From positions 1 through 8,382 of the forward strand of contig RFUP01000083.1 of NCBI GenBank assembly GCA_009922885.1: DNA of 8,382 nt. The letters run 5' to 3'. Both the position numbers and the translations under genes were made by a program. Below the pieces are notes generated by a model. The model saw only the letters and a list, made by a program, of their open reading frames with translations. It made no database searches and had not been told where the DNA came from. Below are positions 1 to 6,196 of this stretch, piece by piece (position 1 is the first letter of the stretch; every line of letters begins with the position of its first letter). This DNA is from Paracoccaceae bacterium. Its GTDB lineage: Bacteria > Pseudomonadota > Alphaproteobacteria > Rhodobacterales > Rhodobacteraceae.

Positions 1-938
1 CCCAATCCGTCGAGCGAGAAAATCGTTTCGATAATGAGCGAGCCGCCGAAGAATACGCCGATGAATACCGCCGGAAAGCCCGCGATCACGATCAGCATCG
101 CATTGCGGAATACATGGCCATAAAGCACCCGCTTCTCCGTCAGCCCCTTGGCCCGCGCGGTCATTACATAGTGCTTCTTGATCTCGTCGAGGAAGCTGTT
201 CTTCGTCAGGAGAGTAAGCGTTGCGAAAGCCGAAATGGTCGAAGCAATCACCGGCAGCGCGATGTGCCAGAAATAATCCGCGATCTTCTGATACCATGTC
301 AGCGTCACCCAGATTTCCTGTTTCGAGGTCAGGCCGCCCAGCGGAAAAATCTGCCAATAGGAGCCGCCTGCGAATAGCACGATCAGAAGCACGCCAAAAA
401 GGAAGCCGGGGATCGCATAGGCCACGATCACCAAGGCACTTGTCCATGTATCAAACGACGTGCCATCCCGCACGGCTTTGGAAATCCCCAGAGGGATCGA
501 GATCATATAGGCGATCAAGGTCGACCATAGCCCGAGTGTGATTGAAACCGGCATCTTCTCCAGCACCAGATCAACCACCGAAATCGAGCGGAAATAGCTC
601 TCGCCGAAATCCAGCCGCGCGTAATTCCAGAGCATCGTCAGGAAACGTTCCAAGGGCGGCTTGTCGAAGCCGAATTCCTTCTCCAACTGCGCGATGAACT
701 CGGGCGGCAGCCCGCGCGCCCCGGCATAGCCTGTGTCATTCGTGGCCCCCGCCGCCTGCGTGCCCGCGTCACCACCGCCCGCAATGCCTTGGAACGCATC
801 GCCCTGGCCCTGCACCTGCGCGATGATCTGTTCGATCGGCCCGCCCGGCACGAATTGCGTGAGCACGAAATTGACCATCATGATCCCGATCAGTGTCGGG
901 ATCACCAAGGCCAGCCGTCGAAGAATATATGCACCCAT
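1..938 (-). CDS. yejB: YejB-type peptide ABC transporter permease, 3' end cut by window edge
   Basis: Inner-membrane permease of a dipeptide/oligopeptide-type ABC importer (BPD_transp_1 fold), the YejB member of the YejABEF microcin C/peptide uptake family. I translated 312 residues; no stop is reached before base 1, and against the roughly 360-residue YejB family about 50 C-terminal residues lie outside. The N-terminus MGAYILRRLALVIPTLIGIM is a basic start followed by a first membrane helix. A Gly/Ala-rich periplasmic stretch follows (about residues 40-75), then further hydrophobic helices. The cytoplasmic EAA-type loop that contacts the ATPase is visible around residues 260-280 (TARAKGLTEKRVLYGHVFRN), and the visible part ends in the typical IIETIFSLDGLG. 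The start ATG at 936-938 lies 9 bases after the yejA stop and has only a weak ribosome site, which suggests translational coupling to yejA. The other permease and ATPase (yejE, yejF) would be expected beyond the left edge. Confidence 0.9.
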   Translation of the reverse strand, partial: MGAYILRRLALVIPTLIGIMMVNFVLTQFVPGGPIEQIIAQVQGQGDAFQGIAGGGDAGTQAAGATNDTGYAGARGLPPEFIAQLEKEFGFDKPPLERFLTMLWNYARLDFGESYFRSISVVDLVLEKMPVSITLGLWSTLIAYMISIPLGISKAVRDGTSFDTWTSALVIVAYAIPGFLFGVLLIVLFAGGSYWQIFPLGGLTSKQEIWVTLTWYQKIADYFWHIALPVIASTISAFATLTLLTKNSFLDEIKKHYVMTARAKGLTEKRVLYGHVFRNAMLIVIAGFPAVFIGVFFGGSLIIETIFSLDGL

Positions 939-947
939 GGATTGGTC

Positions 948-2751
948 TTACCGGATCGCGCCCGCAGCCTTCAAGGCCGCCTCTTTCTCCGGGTTAAACC
1001 ACCAAATCGAGGCTTCGCCCATCCCGTTCATCGGCGCATTGTCGGTATAGGGGCGCTCGTACATGTCAAAATACGCGATGTTATGAGAAGGCTTGTACCA
1101 TTGCGGCACCCAGATATGCATCGCGCGCAGCACACGGTCCAAGGCTTTCACCGCCACATCGAGATCCTCGCGGGTCTTGGCGTCCTCGATCACCTTGATC
1201 AGCGCATCCACGGCAGGGTTCTTCACCCCCATGATATTGCTCGACCCTTCCGCATCGGCCGCTTCCGATCCGAAGATCCCGCGCAATTCGATGCCGGGCG
1301 TAAAGCTCATCGCATAGCGGCGCGTGGTGATGTCGAAATCGAATTTCTTCTCGCGCTCCTCGGCTTCTGCCGGGTCTACCCGCGTCGCCACCACATCCAC
1401 GCCCAAACGCTTCAGGTTCTCCACATAGGGATTCACGATCCGCTCGAAAGAGGGGCTATCGTTCAGAAACTCGATCCGCAGCACCTCGCCCTTCGCATTC
1501 CGGCGCAGCCCGTCAGAGCCCACGGCCCATCCCGCCTCTTCCAGAAGCTTGCCCGCGCGGCGCAGCGACTTGCGATCAGACGCGTTCTTCGGATCGGCCA
1601 CTTCCGGCACAAAAGCCGCTTCCGTGAACACTTCCGGCGGCAGATGCGCTTTCAAAGGCTCCAAAAGCGCCAGCTCAGCCTCCGATGGCATCCCCTCGGC
1701 CTGCATCGGCGAGTTTTCCCAGAAGCTGTCGGTGCGGGTATATAGCCCGTAGAAGAGGCTCTCGTTCGACCATTCGAAGTTAAACGCCATCCCGATCGCT
1801 TGGCGCACCCGCGCATCCGCGAAAATCGGGCGGCGCAGGTTGTAGAACCAGCCCTGCGTGCCAGCAGGCCGCCCATCAGGCAGCGTTTCCTGCTTCACCC
1901 AGCCTTTCTGGATCGCCGGAAAATCATAGGCCGTGCCCCAAAGTGCCGAAAGATATTCCTCTCGGAACATATAGGTGCCTGCTTTGAAGCCTTCGAAGGC
2001 TGTCGTGTAATCGGCGTAATAGGTCACGCTCAGGCGATCGAAATTGTTCGACCCCACATTCACGTTCAGATCCTTCGCCCAGTAATCGTCGCGCCGCTTG
2101 TAAGTCACGCTCCGCCCCGGATCGGCGGTTTCGAGCAGATATGCCCCCGACCCAACTGGCGGCTCCAGCGTCGACTCTGCGAAATCGCGCGTGGCGTAAT
2201 AGGTTTTCGAGAAAATCGGCAGGCCCGCCGCCGTCATCGGCAATTCTCTGAGCGCACCGTCTTTCTTGAAGGTGAATTTCACGCGATGCGAATCCAGCGC
2301 CTCCACAGTGGCGAAATCCTTGAACAGCACCTTGTAGGTCGGCGCGCCCTTGTCGCGCAGCACTTCGAAGGAAAACACCACGTCATCCGCCGTTACTGGC
2401 GTGCCATCCGAGAACATCGCTTCCGGGCGCATGTTGAAAATCACCCATTCCCGGCTTTCGGGATATTCGATGGTTTCCGCCACCAAACCGTAAAGCGCGT
2501 CCGGTTCATCAAGCGTGCCCGTCATCAAGCTGTCGAAAAACACCGTCGAAAGCGCGGCCGCGTTTCCTTTCAAGATGTAGGGCGTCGTTCACGTAGTCGA
2601 AATGCGCGAAGCCCTCGGGGTATTTCAGATCGCCGAAGGTCGAGATGCCGTGTGCGCGGATGATCTTTTCCTCGGCATGGCCCACGCCCCCGCTCAAGGA
2701 AAGTGCGAAAGCCGCTACCAGTCCAAGGGTCGTCATCCGGAACGCAAACAT
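948..2751 (-). pseudogene. yejA: YejA-type periplasmic peptide-binding protein, reading frame broken near N-terminus
   Basis: Extracellular solute-binding protein family 5 (SBP_bac_5) partner of YejB. The 5' part, from ATG 2749-2751, reads MFAFRMTTLGLVAAFALSLS and on through a GHA|EE signal-peptidase site to the conserved HGISTFGDLKYPEGFAHFDYVN. Homologues should continue with a P-x-APKGG...GTFDxFN segment. Here the frame instead runs into unrelated sequence and stops at 2509. The rest of the protein resumes one frame over with PYILKGNAAALSTVFFDSLM and is intact for about 540 residues to a TAA at 948-950. The downstream frame has a TGA at 2589-2591 just before the join, so it has no proper start or signal peptide of its own (only TTG 2571-2573). 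The two parts plus about 20 missing residues would restore a normal length near 620. This fits a deletion of roughly 60 bases, not a multiple of three. A sequencing or assembly error is the main alternative; the family call is secure. Confidence 0.82.
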
Positions 2752-2760
2752 CGGGCTCAT

Positions 2761-2765
2761 CCTCC
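2761..2765 (-). promoter_or_regulatory. Ribosome binding site of yejA
   Basis: On the minus strand this reads GGAGG, the best Shine-Dalgarno match in the region. It lies 9 bases before ATG 2749-2751, which makes that the likely start. The nearby ATG at 2758-2760 would directly abut the site and the ATG at 2734-2736 is too far away. An intact ribosome site and signal peptide suggest the yejA break is recent or artefactual. Confidence 0.55.
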
Positions 2766-2860
2766 ATAGCGGGGCCGTTACGGGCCTTCTCGTGAAATAT
2801 AGGCTAGGCAACCACCCCGCCCATATTCAAGACGCGATTACGTGAAAAGCTGTTGATCCC

Positions 2861-2899
2861 AAAGAAAAAGGCCGCCCACGCTGTTGCGGGGCGGCCTTT
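2861..2899 (-). terminator. Rho-independent terminator after the cytochrome gene
   Basis: An inverted repeat with an 11-base-pair stem (2867-2877 paired with 2889-2899) and an 11-base loop. Read on the minus strand, the stem closes with GGCGGCCTTT and runs into TTCTTT, giving a T-rich tail. It begins 18 bases after the cytochrome stop codon and has the correct orientation to end that transcript. It also separates the cytochrome unit from yejA downstream on the same strand. Confidence 0.88.
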
Positions 2900-2917
2900 G
2901 AAGGCAATTTCCGTCGA

Positions 2918-3442
2918 TTAGTTGATCGTGCCGAGGTAGGCGATCAGGTTCGCGCGATCTTCCGACTTTTTGAGGCCCGCGAAGGACATCTTGTTGCCGG
3001 GTGCATAGCCCTTCGGGTTTTCGAGGAAGGCGTACAGGTTTTCCGGGGTCCAGGTTTCTGCGACAGCGGAAAGTGCGCCGGAGTAGCCCGAGTAACCGGA
3101 TGCGGTGCCGACAGGGCGGTTCACAACGCCGAACAGATACGGGCCGGTTGCGTTCGCGCCGCTTTCAAGCTTGTGGCAAGCGGAGCACTTCGAGAACACC
3201 TTCTCGCCCTTGCCTGCGTCGCCTGCTGCCAGAACAGCCGCGATGTCCACGGTCTCGGCTTCTGCGCCGCCATGGCTGTCGTCCGCGCCGGTATCAATCG
3301 TGTAGGCCTGAGCATGCTCTTCACCGTGGCCTTCTGCGCCGACGTGATAGAGCGTCTCGGCCCCCCATTTGGCCAGAAGCAACACCAGCAGCGAGCCGCA
3401 AACTGCGCCAACAATCTTGGTGGAAGTCATCGTGTCAAACAT
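2918..3442 (-). CDS. cycM: Membrane-anchored class I cytochrome c (c_y/c552 type)
   Basis: Electron carrier expected to shuttle electrons from the cytochrome bc1 complex to a terminal oxidase while tethered to the inner membrane. The 174-residue protein starts MFDTMTSTKIVGAVCGSLLV. An uncleaved N-terminal helix spans about residues 9-24, followed by a hydrophilic linker rich in His, Glu, Asp and Gly (residues 33-65, His at 33, 39, 43 and 57). A single cytochrome c domain follows, with haem site CSACH at 86-90 and likely axial Met152 in GNKMSFAG, ending EDRANLIAYLGTIN. This architecture matches cytochrome c_y of Rhodobacter (cycY) and c552 of Paracoccus (cycM), so the symbol could be either. 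ATG 3440-3442 is favoured because it gives the family N-terminus and has a GAAGGGA-like site upstream; ATG 3428-3430 is an alternative. It is transcribed alone, divergent from pheA, with its own terminator. Confidence 0.9.
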   Translation of the reverse strand: MFDTMTSTKIVGAVCGSLLVLLLAKWGAETLYHVGAEGHGEEHAQAYTIDTGADDSHGGAEAETVDIAAVLAAGDAGKGEKVFSKCSACHKLESGANATGPYLFGVVNRPVGTASGYSGYSGALSAVAETWTPENLYAFLENPKGYAPGNKMSFAGLKKSEDRANLIAYLGTIN

Positions 3443-3476
3443 TGTTCGCCCGTCCCTTCGGTATGCGTCGCGCGGC

Positions 3477-3505
3477 TATCTATCGCTTCCCCTCCGCGCG
3501 GGCAA
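3477..3505 (-). promoter_or_regulatory. Candidate sigma70-type promoter for the cytochrome gene
   Basis: On the minus strand, TTGCCC (3500-3505) and TAGATA (3477-3482) are separated by 17 bases, and the expected start of transcription would lie about 28 bases before the cytochrome ATG. The -35 match is fair and the -10 match weak. The evidence is position and spacing only. I see no equally good promoter for pheA in the 114-base divergent gap (3443-3556). Confidence 0.3.
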
Positions 3506-3556
3506 GGTGTAGTTACCGCGACCAATCGCCCGATGGCAACTCCACGAGGGAAAAAA

Positions 3557-4387
3557 ATGACCAATCGCATCGCTTTTCAAGGCGCTTTGGGGGCTTATAG
3601 CCACGAAGCCTGCGCTCTTGCCCGTCCGGACATGGAGCCTTTGCCCTGTGCCACCTTCGAAGAAGTGATCGATGCCGTGCGCGAAGGCCGCGCTGATCTG
3701 GCCATGTTGCCCGTGGAAAACTCGACCTATGGCCGTGTCGCGGATATCCACCGTCTCCTTCCAGAGAGCGGTCTGCATATCATCGACGAGGTCTTCGTCC
3801 GCGTCCGCATCGCGCTCATGGGCCTGCCCGGATCGAAGCTTTCCGACATCAAGAAGGTCCGCGCCCACCTCGTGCTGATCCCGCAAGCCAAGACCTTCCT
3901 GAAAACCCACGGTATCGAAAGCGAAGCCGCCGCCGATAGCGCAGGTGCCGCCGAAGAGCTTGCCCAGAACCGTACGGCAGGCGAAGGCGTCCTCGCTTCC
4001 GAGATTGCCGCACGCATCCATGGGCTTGATGTGTTGGCGCAGAATATCGAGGACAACGCGCATAACACCACGCGCTTCCTCCTGATGTCGCCGACCGAAG
4101 ATCACAGCCGCCGCTCGGATCGCATGATGACCACCTTCATCTTCCAGGTCCGCAACATCCCCGCCGCGCTCTACAAGGCGATGGGCGGTTTCGCGACCAA
4201 CAGCGTCAACATGACCAAGCTGGAAAGCTACATGGTGGGCGGTTCCTTCACCGCCACGCAATTCTACGCCGATATCGAAGGCCACCCCGAGGATCCGAAC
4301 GTGCAACTCGCGCTCGAAGAACTCGATTACTTCACCCATGAACACAGCATTCTGGGTGTCTATCCGGCCTCGGCGGATCGCTACTAA
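3557..4387 (+). CDS. pheA: Prephenate dehydratase
   Basis: Converts prephenate to phenylpyruvate with loss of water and CO2, the committed cytoplasmic step of phenylalanine synthesis. The 276-residue protein is monofunctional: it has no N-terminal chorismate mutase domain. The catalytic PDT domain occupies about residues 4-180. It opens with IAFQGALGAYSHEA, contains LPVENSTYG (51-59) and carries the active-site NTTRF motif at 170-174. A C-terminal ACT regulatory domain (about 192-270) contains GGFATNSVNMTKLESYMVGG and FYADIEGHPED, the alphaproteobacterial version of the ESRP phenylalanine-binding motif, so feedback inhibition by phenylalanine is likely. The start at 3557 is set by GAGGG (3546-3550) six bases upstream and by the family N-terminus; longer readings would run back through the divergent cytochrome gene. 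It converges on the SRPBCC gene. Confidence 0.96.
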   Translation: MTNRIAFQGALGAYSHEACALARPDMEPLPCATFEEVIDAVREGRADLAMLPVENSTYGRVADIHRLLPESGLHIIDEVFVRVRIALMGLPGSKLSDIKKVRAHLVLIPQAKTFLKTHGIESEAAADSAGAAEELAQNRTAGEGVLASEIAARIHGLDVLAQNIEDNAHNTTRFLLMSPTEDHSRRSDRMMTTFIFQVRNIPAALYKAMGGFATNSVNMTKLESYMVGGSFTATQFYADIEGHPEDPNVQLALEELDYFTHEHSILGVYPASADRY

Positions 4388-4392
4388 GCGCC

Positions 4393-4420
4393 GTGCGGCA
4401 CCGTTCAGGCGGTGCCGCGC
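4393..4420. terminator. Hairpin at the convergent ends of pheA and the SRPBCC gene
   Basis: A perfect 9-base-pair inverted repeat (4395-4403 paired with 4410-4418) with a 6-base loop, starting 7 bases after the pheA stop. It could act as a bidirectional terminator. Neither side has a run of T, so it does not fit the classic intrinsic form and may instead protect 3' ends. The stop codon of the minus-strand SRPBCC gene (4405-4407) lies inside the loop. Confidence 0.5.
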
Positions 4421-4872
4421 AGCCTGTCTTCCATATCGCGCGCGAAATCGGCCACGCGAAGCTGGAAGCGTTTGGTCAGGTTCGTTTTTGCCAGTTTCAG
4501 CGATTGCACCAGCAACCGTGCCGAAAGCGTCTTCGGCTGAAGCTCCATCGAAATCGCCAACCGGGTGCGGTTCTTGCTGAGCGCCACCAGTTCGATGACC
4601 ATCGCACCTTCCAGCCCTTGGGCCTTGAACGCAATTTTATAGCCGTTCGGCGGATCAAATTCCGAAACCGCGATCCCCACATCGCGCCGCCGCCCCCGCA
4701 TCTCGAAGCGCGCATCCCACGTGCAGCCCACCCCGAGTGTCTTCAGATTGTCGGTCCGGTGCACTTCCGCGCCACGCCGCAAAGCCGCCCGCTCGAAGCT
4801 CTCGAAATCCGTAACTGCAGCGAACACGCGCTCGATCGGGGCTTCGATGTCTTCTTTGCTGTTAAACTGCAT
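4405..4872 (-). CDS. SRPBCC-fold family protein, function unknown
   Basis: A 155-residue soluble protein with features of the SRPBCC (START/polyketide-cyclase-like) superfamily, whose members form a helix-grip fold with a deep pocket for hydrophobic ligands. Visible signs are the N-terminal EDIEAPIERVFAAVTDFESF (first strand and helix, about residues 7-26), alternating strand-like segments through the middle, and a long amphipathic C-terminal helix containing LLVQSLKLAKTNLTKRFQLR. There is no signal peptide or membrane segment, and the ligand cannot be read from the sequence. The ATG at 4870-4872 has a modest GGACGGA-type site upstream. It lies 41 bases after nudC on the same strand with no hairpin between, so the two are probably co-transcribed. 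Its last codons form one arm of the shared hairpin with pheA. Confidence 0.8.
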   Translation of the reverse strand: MQFNSKEDIEAPIERVFAAVTDFESFERAALRRGAEVHRTDNLKTLGVGCTWDARFEMRGRRRDVGIAVSEFDPPNGYKIAFKAQGLEGAMVIELVALSKNRTRLAISMELQPKTLSARLLVQSLKLAKTNLTKRFQLRVADFARDMEDRLRGTA

Positions 4873-4913
4873 GGTTCGATCCGTCCGTGAGGGGGGCTAT
4901 ATCCTTAGTCGCC

Positions 4914-5888
4914 TCAATCTAGCCGATCTGCAAGCCAGTTGGACATGATGAAATGCGCGATTGATCCTTTGCGTGGCGCTGAAATCACGGGGTGTTCCGC
5001 GCGGAATACCGCCGCCAATTCTTCCCGCGTTACCCAGAGCGCGTCTTCCAGCTCTTTTGGATCAATCGTGATCTCGCCCGAAAGCGCCTCCGCCTTGCAG
5101 CCCAGCATCAAAGACGCGGGGAAAGGCCAAGGCTGGCTGGCGAGGTAACTCACCGGCCCCACCACAACCCCCGCTTCTTCCTGAACCTCGCGCCGCACCG
5201 CCGCTTCGATGGATTCGCCCGGATCGATGAAGCCCGCCAAAAGCGAATACATCCCCTTCGGCCATCCCGGCGAGCGGCCCAACAACACCGAATTCCCGCG
5301 GAACACTGCCATGATCACCACGGGGTCGGTGCGCGGGAAATGATGCGCGCCGCAGGCCGGGCAATCGCGCTGCCATCCGCCGTTCACGATCTCGCTCTTC
5401 GCGCCACAGCGCGCACAGAACCCATGCGTGGAATGCCACGTCTGCACCGCGCGGGCCATCGCACAAAGCTCTGCATCGCGCGGCGAAATGCGCGACATCA
5501 GCCCACGGAGTTCCGCGAACACATGGTCTTCCGGCAGGGCAGGGTGGTGCTGCTCGCTCCTGTCGATAAACGCGCCAAGGTCCGCGCCCTCCAAGCTTTC
5601 CGGCTCCCAGCCAGACACATCGAACGCCGCCACAGCGCCGCTGTCTTCGCGGCCCAAGAGGATCGGAGCATCCCGCGCCTCGCGTGTCACCGCATGATCC
5701 ATCGGCAAGCGCACCAGATCGGCCCCGCCATCGGCCCGCCCGCACACCAAGGGTTTGCCGCGCCAGAACACCACGGCCCGCGTGCTCTCGTCTGCCAACA
5801 CCGCTGCCAAGGCCGCCGGATCGCTCCGCAATTCGCCCGCGCGGTCCAGCCCCGATCCGCCAAAGGTCACTGTCTCTGCCAGTTTCAT
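4914..5888 (-). CDS. nudC: NADH pyrophosphatase NudC (Nudix hydrolase, NAD-RNA decapping type)
   Basis: Hydrolyses NAD(H) to NMN(H) and AMP; the family also removes NAD caps from RNA 5' ends. The 324-residue protein has all the hallmarks. It has an NUDIX-like N-terminal domain and a zinc ribbon with Cys158, Cys161, Cys176 and Cys179 (CARCG...CPACG). The catalytic Nudix box lies at about 219-241 (GFIDPGES, then RREVQEEAG) and holds the metal-binding glutamates. The NADH-specific signature SQPWPFPAS follows at 251-259. The C-terminal part ends SIAHFIMSNWL, usual for the family. ATG 5886-5888 is supported by AAGGGAG about five bases upstream. It is divergent from the SRP RNA/rsgA unit and heads a likely two-gene unit with the SRPBCC gene. 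I see nothing broken or unusual. Confidence 0.96.
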   Translation of the reverse strand: MKLAETVTFGGSGLDRAGELRSDPAALAAVLADESTRAVVFWRGKPLVCGRADGGADLVRLPMDHAVTREARDAPILLGREDSGAVAAFDVSGWEPESLEGADLGAFIDRSEQHHPALPEDHVFAELRGLMSRISPRDAELCAMARAVQTWHSTHGFCARCGAKSEIVNGGWQRDCPACGAHHFPRTDPVVIMAVFRGNSVLLGRSPGWPKGMYSLLAGFIDPGESIEAAVRREVQEEAGVVVGPVSYLASQPWPFPASLMLGCKAEALSGEITIDPKELEDALWVTREELAAVFRAEHPVISAPRKGSIAHFIMSNWLADRLD

Positions 5889-6042
5889 CGCGCTCCCTTT
5901 CCTTTGGCGCTATAGAGCGGTGTGAACGCGGGAATTGCAATCACCCCACCCGCCGAAACGGATCGACATTGCGCCCCCGCAAGGCTTATATCCCCCCATG
6001 CAGCCCTCTTCCGCCATCCGTCCCCAACCCTCGCCCTTGGCC

Positions 6043-6071
6043 TTGCAAGCTCTGTCCTGCTCGCCTATATG
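6043..6071 (+). promoter_or_regulatory. Promoter of the SRP RNA gene
   Basis: TTGCAA (6043-6048) and TATATG (6066-6071) are separated by exactly 17 bases. The predicted transcription start, about 7 bases downstream, falls at 6078-6079, where the terminal stem of the SRP RNA begins. That agreement between two independent signals is the main support. The same promoter may also serve rsgA. Confidence 0.6.
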
Positions 6072-6077
6072 GGCGCT

Positions 6078-6173
6078 TGAGAGGTTGGCGCGGGCGAGCG
6101 CCTCGCCAACCCGGTCAGGTCCGGAAGGAAGCAGCCGTAACGAGCCCCGCTTGGGTCGTTGTCCAGCCTCTCA
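6078..6173 (+). ncRNA. ffs: Signal recognition particle RNA, bacterial small (4.5S) type
   Basis: RNA core of the signal recognition particle, which binds Ffh and directs ribosomes making membrane proteins to FtsY at the inner membrane. The diagnostic domain IV apex, GGTCAGGTCCGGAAGGAAGC continuing into AGCC (6113-6136), is perfect and includes the GGAA tetraloop and the asymmetric internal loop bound by the Ffh M domain. The ends close as a long hairpin: GAGAGGTTGG (6079-6088) pairs with CCAGCCTCTC (6163-6172) with a single G-U, extended by T6078-A6173. The length of about 96 bases matches the small bacterial type without an Alu domain. Exact mature ends are inferred from the stem and promoter. 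There is no T-run terminator before rsgA, which begins 23 bases downstream. Confidence 0.95.
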
Positions 6174-6196
6174 CCTCACGCCCTCCATGGTTTCCA

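Noticed and set aside
2578..2591. Programmed frameshifting to join the two yejA halves
   Set aside because: There is no slippery heptamer at the join, and about 20 conserved residues are missing, which ribosomal slippage would not restore.
789..2663. Long plus-strand open frames opposite yejA (318 and 287 codons)
   Set aside because: They are antisense to a clearly conserved binding protein, match no family, are rich in His/Arg as expected for reverse reading of GC-rich genes, and lack ribosome sites.
2570..2767. Third-frame 65-codon reading across the yejA signal peptide region
   Set aside because: The neighbouring frame encodes an unmistakable signal peptide and YejA N-terminus; this one is a shadow.
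2764..2785. Short near-palindrome around CCGTTACGG upstream of yejA as an operator
   Set aside because: The arms are only four bases with mismatches and no known regulator site is matched, so chance is adequate.
3476..4345. 289-codon minus-strand frame opposite pheA
   Set aside because: It is fully antisense to pheA, shows no recognisable domain, and overlaps the divergent promoter region.
4992..5915. 307-codon plus-strand frame opposite nudC
   Set aside because: It is the antisense shadow of a complete, motif-rich NudC.
5684..6196. N-terminal extension of rsgA reaching back through the SRP RNA into nudC
   Set aside because: The extension reads through a structured RNA gene and antisense to nudC, is Pro/Arg-rich noise, and is absent from the RsgA family.
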